Assembly (NCBI GenBank): GCA_036388415.1
Contig: DASVRW010000002.1
Span: 479,396 to 543,395 of the forward strand
Direction: 5' to 3'
From: Candidatus Saccharimonadales bacterium
GTDB taxonomy: Bacteria > Patescibacteriota > Saccharimonadia > Saccharimonadales > UBA4665
DNA length: 64,000 nucleotides
The number at the start of each line of letters is the position of its first letter. Within the stretch, counting starts at the first letter, position 1. The notes beneath the pieces were generated by a model. The model had not been told where the DNA came from, did not search any database, and was given only the letters and a program-made list of their open reading frames with translations. This document shows positions 1-11,411 of this stretch, piece after piece. The translations under genes and the position numbers were made by a program.

Positions 1-75
1 AGTCAGATGGGTATACGAAGCCTTGCATTCCACTCGGAAAAGAAGATAATAAATTTAAATTAAGGAGAAATTATT

Positions 76-348
76 GTGGCAGAATATATTGAAGGTGAAA
101 GCGAAGATTGCTGGATGAACCAGACGTTATTGAATGGAAAGCGGGGTGAATATGATCGTCTTTCCAAAAAGCGAGGTGAAGCTATAGCTCGAAGACATAT
201 AGCTACTAATCCTTTTTCCAGTATCATTGCGGCTGTCTCTGTGCCAATCTATGAAAGGCGCATCGCACAAGTCGTGGATGACATAAAAACTATCTTGACC
301 AACCTCAACCTCTTTCGTACGAAAATTAAGCTACTTCGAACCGATTAA
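76..348 (+). CDS. small hypothetical protein, 90 aa
   Basis: An unrecognised soluble protein. It starts with GTG; an AAGGAG ribosome-binding site at 62-67 lies 8 nt upstream, which makes translation credible. The product is charged, with a middle segment (about residues 45-60) that is mildly hydrophobic and a Lys/Arg-rich C-terminus. No family is recognised. It belongs to an AT-rich patch of short ORFans at the left edge of the window and reads away from the next gene. Confidence 0.6.
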   Translation: MAEYIEGESEDCWMNQTLLNGKRGEYDRLSKKRGEAIARRHIATNPFSSIIAAVSVPIYERRIAQVVDDIKTILTNLNLFRTKIKLLRTD

Positions 349-500
349 TTCCTATCAATGATAATCCAAAGTTTGAAATATACATATAAAACATGGCTAG
401 ACAGTCTATGATTGCTGGTCGTACAGCTACCGAGAGTTAAATCGTCCTGTCCAATGTTACTATTTCGACGTTCCTAGTTCAAAAACTATAATGCATATCT

Positions 501-797
501 CTAACATATACGCGTTGTTATCGCTTTGTCGAGCGCAGACCGTTCTGAGCGCGCGATCGCTGCCATTCTTTCTACGAACTCCGCATGAATCTCGTCGAAG
601 CGGAGTCGTCCGTCGTGTTCTTCTAGGTAGTTGAATGGCATTTCTAGAGCTATAACTCCTATTTGTGGGGCATACCGATCGAAGACAGTTTCAGGATGAT
701 TTTGATCGCCCAGCTCATTAATTTTTCGAGATACGACCTGCCTGAAAGCCTGCTGCGGCATTAGTTCTGCTGCTTGAGTACTTTGCTCATGGGACAT
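501..797 (-). CDS. small hypothetical protein, 98 aa
   Basis: An unrecognised, probably helical, acidic soluble protein without signal peptide or membrane segment. The ATG at 797 is preceded by a strong AAGGAG (803-808 on the opposite strand) with 5 nt spacing, which fixes the start. It lies upstream of and diverges from nothing obvious; the next gene leftward is on the plus strand, so the two converge across a 150-bp spacer in which nothing is seen. Confidence 0.6.
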   Translation of the reverse strand: MSHEQSTQAAELMPQQAFRQVVSRKINELGDQNHPETVFDRYAPQIGVIALEMPFNYLEEHDGRLRFDEIHAEFVERMAAIARSERSALDKAITTRIC

Positions 798-920
798 ACA
801 AACTCCTTCGTTTGACCTCAGTATACATCGACTTGCGACACACGCATATTAATACAATAGAATGGGTTGTAAGAGTTACTTTATGAAAAATGAATTAACG
901 AATATGAAGACCGCTCATTA

Positions 921-1964
921 TCAGGGACGAAGTTGCCGTCGATCCCGGCGAGGCGCAGGTGCACCCATCCAAACGCTTGTCGGATTCTCATCAAAAAACT
1001 TATCAACTGCTAATTCGCCTGCAATTGCAGCTGCCTCTTTCACGTAAAAGCGCTTTTCGCCGAAATGCGAAAGTGATGCCAAAAATTCGTATCCTTGTTG
1101 TACAGTTTCACGAGATGCCCCTAAGTCATCAAGCCCATATACAGCTGTTTTGACGGTTTCTTTGTCAGCGCCTTTCGCCCTGCCTAAGTCCGTGTACAAT
1201 CGTACGACTGATCCTAAGCTATCAACTATACGATCTTTAAGTTCATCTACTTCTGCTCTATGTCTGACGGGATTGTCCCTATTGGTAACGTCAATGGAAT
1301 GCTGTCTTAATAACTCAGTCGCTGTTTTATAAGCTTCGATCGCCTCCGTAGCATTGACTTGTTCTTCATACGATACGCCGAGTTCGAGCGCACCGACACC
1401 CGCAGAAAACAATTCTCCTCTCGTATCAAATGTAGTGACCGCATCAGTAAAAGCTTTAATTTCACGCCCCTTGATTTCTTCGCGACCGACAGAGGCAATC
1501 TCTTCCAGATCAGTTATCAGCTCGTATGGCGTGCCGAATGCTTGCTGCATTGCATCACTCTGAACTTTGTCGCGCCTACGGTCAACTTGTATTGCTCGAT
1601 CTATTCTATTTTGTCCTGTTGGTATTGGCTCTGCATCAGAAAATTCCATTCCCATTGCCCGTATGACGACATTTTGATCAAATATAAAACTTCTGCCCCG
1701 TGAAGGAATTTCCACCGCCAGCCGGCTGCATACTATCGCTCCTGCTGGGTCAGCCGCGGCAATAGAACTCCGGGCATGTTCGATATGCGTATCTCTAAAC
1801 TCTTTTCTTCCAGCGGCATATTCTTGAACCCATTGGACTGCATCTCTCGTACTATGCCCAACATCAATCTGTACATGAGCCCCTCTACCTGAGTCGTCAG
1901 TCCAGCTTGTCATTTTCGGTGCTAATTCGTACGTCGGAAAGTCCGGAAAAGATTCTGATGCCAT
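921..1964 (-). CDS. hypothetical protein, 347 aa
   Basis: No family is recognised. A GTG at 1985 would add seven residues, but the ATG at 1964 has AGGAG (1970-1974) 5 nt upstream and is preferred. The N-terminal part (residues 1-120) looks beta-rich; the remainder is predicted helical with many Glu/Lys/Arg residues and repeated ETA/EAI-type heptads that could form a helical bundle. There is no signal peptide or transmembrane segment. It reads out of the region upstream of the next minus-strand gene and is more AT-rich in codon use than ligA, like the other ORFans here. Confidence 0.6.
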   Translation of the reverse strand: MASESFPDFPTYELAPKMTSWTDDSGRGAHVQIDVGHSTRDAVQWVQEYAAGRKEFRDTHIEHARSSIAAADPAGAIVCSRLAVEIPSRGRSFIFDQNVVIRAMGMEFSDAEPIPTGQNRIDRAIQVDRRRDKVQSDAMQQAFGTPYELITDLEEIASVGREEIKGREIKAFTDAVTTFDTRGELFSAGVGALELGVSYEEQVNATEAIEAYKTATELLRQHSIDVTNRDNPVRHRAEVDELKDRIVDSLGSVVRLYTDLGRAKGADKETVKTAVYGLDDLGASRETVQQGYEFLASLSHFGEKRFYVKEAAAIAGELAVDKFFDENPTSVWMGAPAPRRDRRQLRP

Positions 1965-2041
1965 ACGATCTCCTAAATTAATCACCTCATACTATATAAA
2001 ACTTAACGCATACGCAAGCACCTACACCCCCAGCCGTTCGC

Positions 2042-2926
2042 TTACTGTCCGATCAAACTTTTTTGTAATTCATTCGCTGCTATATATTTGCTCGGAGCAG
2101 CCACTTCTGACACAACGCCGTAGTCTGAAAATACGACGCTGCGCGACTTGGCTGCATACTCAATCTTTGCCAGTCGTCCCGAAGACGTATCAACGTAAAA
2201 TTTCATGTTTTCAGCTTTTTTGGTATCAAAGCTGGCTGCGCTAACTGTATCAAGGTCTTTTAGGCCATATGCCTTGGCGACACGTTTCATAAAATCGATA
2301 TAGGGGCGTGGCTGTACTGCAATCTGGTAGATTCTGTATGATGTCGTATCTGTTTTTTGCACGGTACTCGCTGACATATTTGTTTTGAACACCGTGTTTT
2401 TCTGCAGCTCAGCTGTTAGGTCACGAGCTTGCTTGGTAGTAAGATGCGCCAGCGGAACGATGCAGTTGCCAAGTGCCGTTTGACCAAATAAAGTTGCCGC
2501 TTGCTTGCTGGTATCGACTTTGCCCCAGACATTAAGCACCTTTTGGAAGTCGGGAGTTTTGCCGGCGGCATTTTTGTCTGTTGAGGTGATGTTGGTATAC
2601 CGAATGAAGTTGCCGCTCGGTACGACAATCTCTTCCAGCTCGACTGAGCGTGATGGTGCAGCCGCCCGTAGTGTCGAACGTGCCTGCTGTTTGCTCGCCA
2701 GATCAAGCGCTATAGACTGGCGGGACGTGGTCGTACCGACTGTTTCCGTAATCGTACACGTCAGGCCTTTGTCCTCCAGGTTTTGCTGCAGCGCCTGATA
2801 AAACAATTCTGATGGATCGCTCGGCGGCCGCGAACGTGAACCAACCAAGGTGACTCCGGCAGTAACTACAGCAATGAGAAAAAGTAATCCAAATAATATC
2901 CGGGCACGCCGGCTAAATACACGCAT
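2042..2926 (-). CDS. membrane-anchored exported protein, 294 aa
   Basis: An uncharacterised envelope protein. Residues 9-28 form one hydrophobic segment after a basic start, giving an N-terminal anchor with the remainder outside. The exported part has two cysteines (in the contexts LTCTI and GNCIV) that could form a disulfide, and alternates beta strands with short helices, loosely like LppX/LolA-type lipid-binding or copper-resistance folds; that similarity is only an impression. A TATAAT hexamer lies 6 nt before the ATG, so the transcript is probably leaderless, although an AGGAT also precedes the start. The tRNA-Ala gene is divergent from it. Confidence 0.65.
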   Translation of the reverse strand: MRVFSRRARILFGLLFLIAVVTAGVTLVGSRSRPPSDPSELFYQALQQNLEDKGLTCTITETVGTTTSRQSIALDLASKQQARSTLRAAAPSRSVELEEIVVPSGNFIRYTNITSTDKNAAGKTPDFQKVLNVWGKVDTSKQAATLFGQTALGNCIVPLAHLTTKQARDLTAELQKNTVFKTNMSASTVQKTDTTSYRIYQIAVQPRPYIDFMKRVAKAYGLKDLDTVSAASFDTKKAENMKFYVDTSSGRLAKIEYAAKSRSVVFSDYGVVSEVAAPSKYIAANELQKSLIGQ

Positions 2927-3006
2927 ATCCTGATTATACCAAAATACTCATGCATTGATCGGGCCGCTAATTTACTGTATTGTTCCGCCGATTGATGTAC
3001 CTATGA

Positions 3007-3012
3007 TATAAT
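3007..3012 (+). promoter_or_regulatory. -10 box of tRNA-Ala promoter
   Basis: A perfect TATAAT sits 32 nt upstream of the mature tRNA-Ala 5' end. No convincing -35 hexamer was found at 16-18 nt. Confidence 0.5.
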
Positions 3013-3044
3013 CACCCTGTTACACGGCAACATTGCCACCACAT

Positions 3045-3121
3045 GGGGATATAGCTCAGTTGATTAGAGCGCTGCCCTGGCAGGGCAGAGGTCCAGGGTT
3101 TGAGTCCCTGTATCTCCACCA
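3045..3121 (+). tRNA. tRNA-Ala (anticodon GGC)
   Basis: A complete cloverleaf with encoded CCA. The acceptor stem GGGGATA pairs with TATCTCC (one G-T), the D-stem is GCTC/GAGC, the anticodon stem CTGCC/GGCAG encloses loop CTGGCAG with anticodon GGC, and the T-arm is CAGGG-TTTGAGT-CCCTG. It reads alanine GCC/GCU codons. Confidence 0.95.
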
Positions 3122-3229
3122 ACGAACGACACTTTTAGCGCTGTTATACAGTATCGTATGCTTTTGAGAATTATTTGTTACTAAAAGCAAATGTTTACTA
3201 ACAGTGACCCTGCTTGCCTTTTATTAGAC

Positions 3230-3910
3230 TTATATATCACTCCTCGGGTAATACTGACTGCGCGCCGGACCTTGACATTCGACTGAAACCTGTAAGTTAT
3301 ATGCGGATTTTGAAGAAGCTATTCTGTTCGGAGGCGCTCCGTTTAAAGAGCTATAATAGTAGTAGACAATAAAACAGATACGCATGTTAGTAGTTGAGCC
3401 TGCGAACGTATCGCTGACAACTTTTACGTCCTGGGTTTTTGGTGTTTCCGAATAGAACAAACCGGGATCAGTAGAAAGCTTATCACCGATAAGATCTTTT
3501 CTTTGAGCAAGTGAATCGTGCACCCTGTTCGTCATCATCTCTACCGCTTGCGGACTGCTTGCATCGTATATAAGGGCACGTCCAACATGGCAACTTAATG
3601 GTCCGGCTTTCAATTTTTGATGAGGTGCGCTACATCCACGGATAGATTCTGAGGACAACGGACTGCCAAGCTCTTGTTCTATCGCAGCGCTTACCTTGCT
3701 TGTATAGTTAAACGTTTCTTCAAAATTATTTAACTCGATAGTATTTTTGATTCTATTAGTTACTACTACAGACACGACTAATAACAGAAGGCTAACAAGT
3801 ACTACATAAATAATTCTTCGAGAAATGCTACCACGTTTACGATATGAACTTAATTCCTTCGTCTTTGTATGTGTTGAAGTAATTTTAGGCTTTTTTATCT
3901 CAGCAGTCAT
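3230..3910 (-). CDS. single-pass membrane protein, 226 aa
   Basis: An unrecognised protein with a basic cytoplasmic N-terminus (about 30 residues), a clear transmembrane segment near residues 33-51, and an external domain with three or four cysteines (contexts RGCSAP, LSCHVG, VECQGP) that may form disulfides. A TAGCAT hexamer lies 7 nt before the ATG. Its topology resembles the other N-anchored exported proteins in this window, but I see no sequence relation. Codon use is AT-rich. Confidence 0.6.
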   Translation of the reverse strand: MTAEIKKPKITSTHTKTKELSSYRKRGSISRRIIYVVLVSLLLLVVSVVVTNRIKNTIELNNFEETFNYTSKVSAAIEQELGSPLSSESIRGCSAPHQKLKAGPLSCHVGRALIYDASSPQAVEMMTNRVHDSLAQRKDLIGDKLSTDPGLFYSETPKTQDVKVVSDTFAGSTTNMRICFIVYYYYSSLNGAPPNRIASSKSAYNLQVSVECQGPARSQYYPRSDI

Positions 3911-4088
3911 TATGCTTATGCTAACATGATGTTTTAACTTTCATAGAAATTTTTTACAATTATACGGCACTTTAATTAATACTTTTTGGATATCTACTTT
4001 AGTGTGAGTAAAAGTTAACACGTCTTTTTATCACAGCAATGCTATGAATTAGCGTGCTAGAATAGCAGTATAAATTTGGAGTGAGACT

Positions 4089-4475
4089 ATGACTCAGCAA
4101 GATGATGTATCTGGGATTTGGAACTGTCGTTACTGGTATCCAAGTAACGCGCACCCTGGCGAGGAAGAAGTCAGCGAATATGAAGTTCATGCTGAACAGA
4201 CTGGCAATCAGCTCATCTTGCAAAGCATTCCGAACGCGACTGATTCATACATTTTGATCCGCCTGATCATCGACGGCGTCTACGCCAGCGGCAGCTGGAC
4301 TGAGAACACATCACCAAGCGGCGAATTTGCCGGCATGATTTACAGCGGGGTTGTACAATTACTTATCGATAATGACGGGCAGCGGATGCGCGGTAAATGG
4401 GTCGGTGTGGGCCGTGACTTAGTGCGGCAACAGCCGGACGTCTATGAGGGCCGCTGGGAATTGACGCGGGTCTAA
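4089..4475 (+). CDS. beta-rich hypothetical protein, 128 aa
   Basis: A small, acidic, Trp-rich soluble protein. The ATG is preceded by GGAG 8 nt upstream (4078-4081) and by a TATAAA. The order of motifs (SGIWNCRYWYPS near residue 8, a TDSYILIRLIIDG strand, ASGSWTENTSPSGEFAG, then GKWVGVGRD and a closing GRWELTRV) matches, from memory, a stand-alone version of a domain found at the C-terminus of some actinobacterial XRE-type regulators. I could not run a search to confirm this. No HTH part is present here. A bidirectional terminator follows. Confidence 0.65.
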   Translation: MTQQDDVSGIWNCRYWYPSNAHPGEEEVSEYEVHAEQTGNQLILQSIPNATDSYILIRLIIDGVYASGSWTENTSPSGEFAGMIYSGVVQLLIDNDGQRMRGKWVGVGRDLVRQQPDVYEGRWELTRV

Positions 4476-4507
4476 GAAATGCGGGCACAGGCCTAGTTTT
4501 GCAATAC

Positions 4508-4537
4508 ATAAAACACCGGCATTCGCCGGTGTTTTAT
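4508..4537. terminator. bidirectional intrinsic terminator
   Basis: A 13-bp perfect inverted repeat (ATAAAACACCGGC, loop ATTC). The A/T-rich outer arms give a T-run on both strands. It lies 32 bp after the 128-aa gene and could also stop minus-strand transcription coming from ligA. Confidence 0.75.
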
Positions 4538-4672
4538 GTTCGTGCGCGCCCACCCGCGCGGCGGATGAGAGCATTTTATTTTTAGGTGAAATGTTTGTTT
4601 CACGCGCCGCGGTAGCTAGCGCACGAATTACCTTAAGCATAACGCACTGCTATAAAATGTCAAGTAGCTCTA

Positions 4673-4802
4673 AGCTGCGACGCAAATGCTACACCTTGAG
4701 TGGCAACCTGCGGAGCGGCCCCAAAATTGTTTTATCTCTAAAGATAAAAAATTTTAGGGGCGGACAGGTTGACGAGGCTCATGGGTAGGTTTTGAGACGC
4801 AG

Positions 4803-4804
<2 letters not shown>
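4673..4804 (+). repeat. interspersed palindromic element, copy A (132 bp)
   Basis: The first of three related copies. It is a nested palindrome: ends AGCTGCG/CGCAGCT, then CAACCTG/CAGGTTG, then an inner stem CCCCAAAATT...AATTTTAGGGG around TTTTATC/GATAAA. The right terminus overlaps the ligA stop codon (TAG, 4803-4805), so the element supplies the end of that gene. The 3' half from the inner stem onward (ATTTTAGGGGCGGACAGGTT and following) is identical to copy B for over 30 bases. The other copies are at 25854-25985 and 36461-36591. Confidence 0.85.
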
Positions 4805-7765
<2,961 letters not shown>

Positions 7766-7809
7766 AGTTGTTGACTAGTTACAATATATTGAGACGCTAC
7801 AATCTTTAT

Positions 7810-8694
7810 TTAAGCGTGCGTATTCATTTCGCGCAAACGGCGAACGCGCTCTTCGATTGGTGGGTGCGTACTGAACAAATTACTAATGCCGCCAGATTTC
7901 AACGGATTAGCGAAAAACAAATGAGCAGTAGCAGAGTTTTGCTTACGGGTTACACTACCGTAGCTGCCGATCTTTTCGAGTGCACTGGCCAGACCTTCTG
8001 GATAGCGGGTCGCCAGCGCACCGGTGGCGTCGGCCAGATACTCACGGCGCCGAGTGATTGCCAGTTGAATCAAGGTTGCGATGAGCGGCGCCAGGATTGC
8101 GCCAACGATTGCCAAGACAAAAAATACTGGATTGTTGTTGCCACCCTCATCATCGTTGCTTCTGAAAAACGTCATGTGCAGCATAATGTCAGCAATCAGC
8201 GATATCACACCGGCCAGCGCGAAAGCTATCATCGAGACACGGATGTCATAATTCTTGACATGCCCCATTTCGTGAGCGAAGACACCTTCGAGCTCGTTGT
8301 CGTCCATAATTTCTAAAATACCCGTCGTTGCGCAGACGGCAGCATGAGCTGGATCCCGGCCGGTGGCAAATGCGTTCGGTGCTGGATCTTCCATGATATA
8401 CACTTTCGGCATTGGCAGGCCTTCGGTGATTGCCAGGTTTTCGACGATCCGCCACAGGCGTGGATTGTCACTTTTCTGGATCTCCTTGGCCCCGTTGACA
8501 GCCAAACTCAGTTTGCTGCCGGAGTAATACATGACTAGCGTATAGATAGCGGCACCGATCAAAACACCGATAGTCATATATGGCGGATAGCCCATAAATA
8601 ACGTGAGCAAATATCCAATCAGTGCAACGAATGCGATGAAAAAGGCCATAATCACCCAAGTTTTTTGCTTATTGCGTGCAATTTCGCTATACAT
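7810..8694 (-). CDS. htpX: membrane metalloprotease HtpX, 294 aa
   Basis: A zinc-dependent M48 endopeptidase of the inner membrane that degrades misfolded membrane proteins. The catalytic HEMGH motif is at residues 141-145, the third ligand Glu is in REYLADATGA (about 215-224), and membrane segments lie near 14-34, 40-57, 155-175 and 190-210. The length is typical (about 290). It follows lemA by 39 bp in the same direction, an arrangement that is common for these families, so they probably form one operon. A GGGAGG lies about 12 nt before the ATG. Confidence 0.95.
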   Translation of the reverse strand: MYSEIARNKQKTWVIMAFFIAFVALIGYLLTLFMGYPPYMTIGVLIGAAIYTLVMYYSGSKLSLAVNGAKEIQKSDNPRLWRIVENLAITEGLPMPKVYIMEDPAPNAFATGRDPAHAAVCATTGILEIMDDNELEGVFAHEMGHVKNYDIRVSMIAFALAGVISLIADIMLHMTFFRSNDDEGGNNNPVFFVLAIVGAILAPLIATLIQLAITRRREYLADATGALATRYPEGLASALEKIGSYGSVTRKQNSATAHLFFANPLKSGGISNLFSTHPPIEERVRRLREMNTHA

Positions 8695-8733
8695 GACAGC
8701 TTCTCGCCTCCCTGCGAGCTAAAAAACACGTTA

Positions 8734-9306
8734 TTAGAATTTGACTTCAACTGGACTTTGGACTGCGGCAGTTTGTGCCTCATCGAGTTCGAAGAATACT
8801 TTATCTTTTTTAAATCCAAAGATACCAGCCAGGAAATTGACGGGGAAAACAGTTCTCGAAGTGTTAAAGTCGCGCACAACACCGTTGTAGAAGCGGCGTG
8901 ATGCCTGGATCTTGTCTTCGGTATCGACCAGTTCAGCCTGCAACTGCTGGAAGTTCTGGCTGGCCTTCAGGTCAGGATAGGCTTCGGAAACGGCGAACAG
9001 GCTTTTCAGTGTCTTCGTAAACTCACCTTCGGCAGCAGCGGTTTCGGCGACACCTTGGGCGTTCAAAGCATTAGAGCGAGCAGCGGTGACTCTCTCGAAA
9101 ACACCACTTTCGTGCTGTGCGTAGCCTTTGACCGTATTTATAAGATTAGGTATCAGATCGTAACGCCGTTTTAACTGAACGGTGATGTCACTCCAGGCTT
9201 CTTCCGACCGAACGTTGAGACGGACAAGCTTGTTATAGATTACGACAAGCGCGATGATTATGATGACCACGACGACTGCGACAATAATGAATGTAATCGG
9301 ACCCAT
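8734..9306 (-). CDS. lemA: LemA family protein, 190 aa
   Basis: A LemA family membrane protein: an N-terminal transmembrane helix (residues 4-24) followed by a long helical bundle carrying the family signature RYDLIPNLINTVKGYAQHE (about 48-66) and VVRDFNT near 143. The biochemical role is not established; the family often neighbours htpX, as here. The ATG at 9306 has AAAGGAG 9 nt upstream and a TATAAT 22 nt before that, so this operon is SD-led, unlike several neighbours. Confidence 0.95.
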   Translation of the reverse strand: MGPITFIIVAVVVVIIIIALVVIYNKLVRLNVRSEEAWSDITVQLKRRYDLIPNLINTVKGYAQHESGVFERVTAARSNALNAQGVAETAAAEGEFTKTLKSLFAVSEAYPDLKASQNFQQLQAELVDTEDKIQASRRFYNGVVRDFNTSRTVFPVNFLAGIFGFKKDKVFFELDEAQTAAVQSPVEVKF

Positions 9307-9447
9307 GGATATGTACTCCTTTAAACTGTTTACTTAATTATACACCGAAACTACTAGTATCACTACTGTTTACGGCCCTGATTGTTGTACATTCTCAGCC
9401 AATCGCCAGAAATATATTCTGCGTGGATAAGGTATCATAGACATAAG

Positions 9448-10704
9448 ATGTATCGAACATATAATGCCCGCCCGCTACCACAACAAGCAGCTCAACGCCG
9501 ATCGAGAAAACTGCTGTATATCTTTGCTGCAATCGCATCCCTAGTTGCCGCCTATTGCGCATTTGCGCTGCTACGACCCGTGCCTGGTCCGCAAGTTGTC
9601 ATATCGCCGCCTGTGTTGCCAGCACTTGTGAAGGTTAATGTCCCTTGGCCAGCACTCACGCCGGGTCAACAAGTTGCGTTTGGAGCTGATGGCTACGGCG
9701 TGCTGGCGCACAAATCCTCGGACAATACTGAAACGCCCACTCCAATGGCGAGCGTTACCAAAACAATTACCGGACTGGTTATTCTCGACAAAAAGCCGCT
9801 CAGCCCCGGCCAGCAAGGCCCGAACATCATCCTGACGCAGCATGACGTTGATCTTTATAATCAATATATTGCCAAAGACGGCTCAGTTGTACCGGTGTTT
9901 GCCGGCCAAACAATCACGCAGTACCAGGCGTTGCAGGCCCTAATGTTGCCCTCAGCCAACAACATCGCCGACACGCTTGCCGAATGGGCTTTTGGCAGTA
10001 TAGCGGCCTACAATACGTATGCTAATGACTACGTCAAAAAGGTCGGTATGACTAGCACGACAGTGACCGATGCCAGCGGCTTTGCGCCGACTACCGTCAG
10101 CACGGCGTCCGACTTAGTACGCCTGGGTGATGCTGCCCTTGATAATCCCGTTATGGCTGAAATTTTCAATCAAAAAACTGCTACTTTTCCTGATTATGGC
10201 ACGATCCGCAATGTAAATTCTTTGCTTGGGCAGTCCGGCATCCGCGGTATCAAAACCGGCAATACCGACGAAGCCGGCGGCTGCTACTTATCTGCCGCCG
10301 ATGTGATAATTGGTACCAAAAAAATTACTGTCATTACCGCAGTCATGAAAGCTCCGGACCGCGAGACCGCCATGCGCGCATCACTGCCCTTGATACAATC
10401 CGCACCGTCCCAGTTCCAAGTCATGCGCGCAGTTCGCAGTGGTCAGACTGTCGGCAGCGTCACGACGCCGTGGGGTGCAACCTCAAACATTCGAGCAGTC
10501 CGCGAAATCAGCGCTGTCGCCTGGACTGGCACGACCATCGCACCCAAAGTTACCAAGAGCAAATTGTCCACCCCAGCACCTGCCGGCAGTTCTGTCGGCT
10601 CACTTGACCTCAAGTTTAACGGCACCGCCCAAAGCAGTGAACTGCAGCTGACAAATGCAATTTCTGGTCCAAATGCGTGGTGGCGATTGAGCCATCCGCT
10701 GTAA
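9448..10704 (+). CDS. D-alanyl-D-alanine carboxypeptidase (peptidase S11), 418 aa
   Basis: Trims the terminal D-Ala of peptidoglycan stem peptides outside the membrane. A single N-terminal membrane segment (about residues 22-42) anchors it. The penicillin-binding motifs are complete: SVTK (102-105, acylated Ser102), SAN (169-171) and KTG (269-271). A C-terminal extension of about 100 residues follows. A TTG 66 bp upstream would add 22 residues, but the ATG at 9448 is preferred; a TATCAT lies about 12 nt before it, so the message may be leaderless. Divergent from lemA. Confidence 0.92.
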   Translation: MYRTYNARPLPQQAAQRRSRKLLYIFAAIASLVAAYCAFALLRPVPGPQVVISPPVLPALVKVNVPWPALTPGQQVAFGADGYGVLAHKSSDNTETPTPMASVTKTITGLVILDKKPLSPGQQGPNIILTQHDVDLYNQYIAKDGSVVPVFAGQTITQYQALQALMLPSANNIADTLAEWAFGSIAAYNTYANDYVKKVGMTSTTVTDASGFAPTTVSTASDLVRLGDAALDNPVMAEIFNQKTATFPDYGTIRNVNSLLGQSGIRGIKTGNTDEAGGCYLSAADVIIGTKKITVITAVMKAPDRETAMRASLPLIQSAPSQFQVMRAVRSGQTVGSVTTPWGATSNIRAVREISAVAWTGTTIAPKVTKSKLSTPAPAGSSVGSLDLKFNGTAQSSELQLTNAISGPNAWWRLSHPL

Positions 10705-10747
10705 ATCGGTAATAGCATTAGCCTTATGTATCATTCGTAGTTCTAAC

Positions 10748-10788
10748 ACCAAAATAAAAAGGCTCCTTGCGGAACCTTTTTATTTTGG
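10748..10788. terminator. intrinsic terminator after the carboxypeptidase gene
   Basis: An inverted repeat with arms ACCAAAATAAAAAGG and CCTTTTTATTTTGGT; T-runs on both strands. Its right edge merges into the 25-bp tRNA-Val direct repeat, so the island boundary lies exactly at this terminator. Confidence 0.75.
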
Positions 10789-10807
10789 TGGGTGATGAGG
10801 GACTCGA
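10783..10807 (-). repeat. att-like direct repeat of tRNA-Val 3' end (distal copy)
   Basis: Twenty-five bases identical to 12928-12952, the T-loop-to-CCA end of the intact tRNA-Val gene. There is no tRNA body here. The same orientation and a 2.1-kb separation fit the product of integrase recombination at the tRNA 3' end. Confidence 0.75.
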
Positions 10808-10838
10808 CCTACCTACGGCAGGCCCGCAACTTCACTGT

Positions 10839-10891
10839 CAAAAGCATAGCTTTTGCCGGAAGATTGCCTTGCGAATTGCCACTGGCAATTC
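10839..10891. other. paired hairpins beside the att repeat
   Basis: Two perfect inverted repeats lie 30-85 bp inside the island edge: CAAAAGC-ATA-GCTTTTG (10839-10855) and GAATTGCCA-C-TGGCAATTC (10873-10891). Neither is followed by a T-run, so they are not simple terminators. They could be recombinase accessory sites or part of a small structured RNA. Confidence 0.5.
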
Positions 10892-10935
10892 TCACCCCTC
10901 CCCTTGGCGTCGTGAGCCCTAGCCCGTCATACATG

Positions 10936-10973
10936 CATGAAAAAAGCCGGTCAGATGACCGACTCTTTTCATG
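10936..10973. terminator. hairpin with A/T arms
   Basis: CATGAAAA/TTTTCATG outer arms enclosing CGGTC-AGAT-GACCG. It looks like an intrinsic terminator and contains the nominal ATG of the following HTH gene. Confidence 0.6.
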
Positions 10974-11411
10974 GTGGCCCTAACGGGGACGAGTTCGAGG
11001 CAACGTACCGTGATCGCTCGTGTCTTTGCGTTACTGGACGGGCCGAGAGCGTCTCTGCGACGTGCTGGCGCGGCGGTAGTAAGTCAGCCGCAGCGACGGC
11101 TCACCGAGCTGGAGGCGGCTGAGCTGGTTGCTGACTACATGGTCGGCGCCACCATGCAGCAGCTTGCAGTCAGCTGGAAGTTGCACCGCACGACTGTGAC
11201 CGAACACTTGCGACGTGCCGACGTGCACATGCGTCGCCAAGGCATCCCAGCTGACGAGGCATCTGTTGTGGCTGCGCTGTACGCGCAAGGCTTGTCATGC
11301 GCCCGTATCGGAGCACGTTATGACTGTGATGGTGAGACTGTCCGACAGGTTTTGCTCAAGGCCGGAGTGCGACTTCGGGCACCTTATGAGCGCCGAGTAG
11401 AGGGGTTTTGA
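10971..11411 (+). CDS. HTH DNA-binding protein, actinobacterial recombinase C-terminus type, 146 aa
   Basis: Residues 44-140 form two tandem helix-turn-helix units (LTELEAAELVADYMVGATMQ... followed by RTTVTEHLRR; and ASVVAALYAQGLSCARIG... followed by ETVRQVLLKAGV). From memory this matches the C-terminal DNA-binding region common in actinobacterial serine recombinases; the catalytic resolvase domain is absent. The ATG at 10971 lies inside a terminator-like hairpin and has no ribosome-binding site, so the gene may be a 5'-truncated remnant. GC-rich Arg/Ala codons contrast with the neighbours and suggest transfer from an actinobacterium, plausibly a host cell. Confidence 0.65.
   Translation: MVALTGTSSRQRTVIARVFALLDGPRASLRRAGAAVVSQPQRRLTELEAAELVADYMVGATMQQLAVSWKLHRTTVTEHLRRADVHMRRQGIPADEASVVAALYAQGLSCARIGARYDCDGETVRQVLLKAGVRLRAPYERRVEGF

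Noticed and set aside
4591-4788. Plus-strand 65-codon frame ending in the palindromic element
   Set aside because: Its end is the repeat arm ([13 protein letters not shown]), the same peptide seen in the false extension of trhO; no ribosome-binding site and no protein-like character.
10783-10930. A second, intron-bearing tRNA-Val or a tmRNA
   Set aside because: Only the 25-bp 3' end matches a tRNA; no acceptor partner strand, anticodon arm or tmRNA tag frame could be found.
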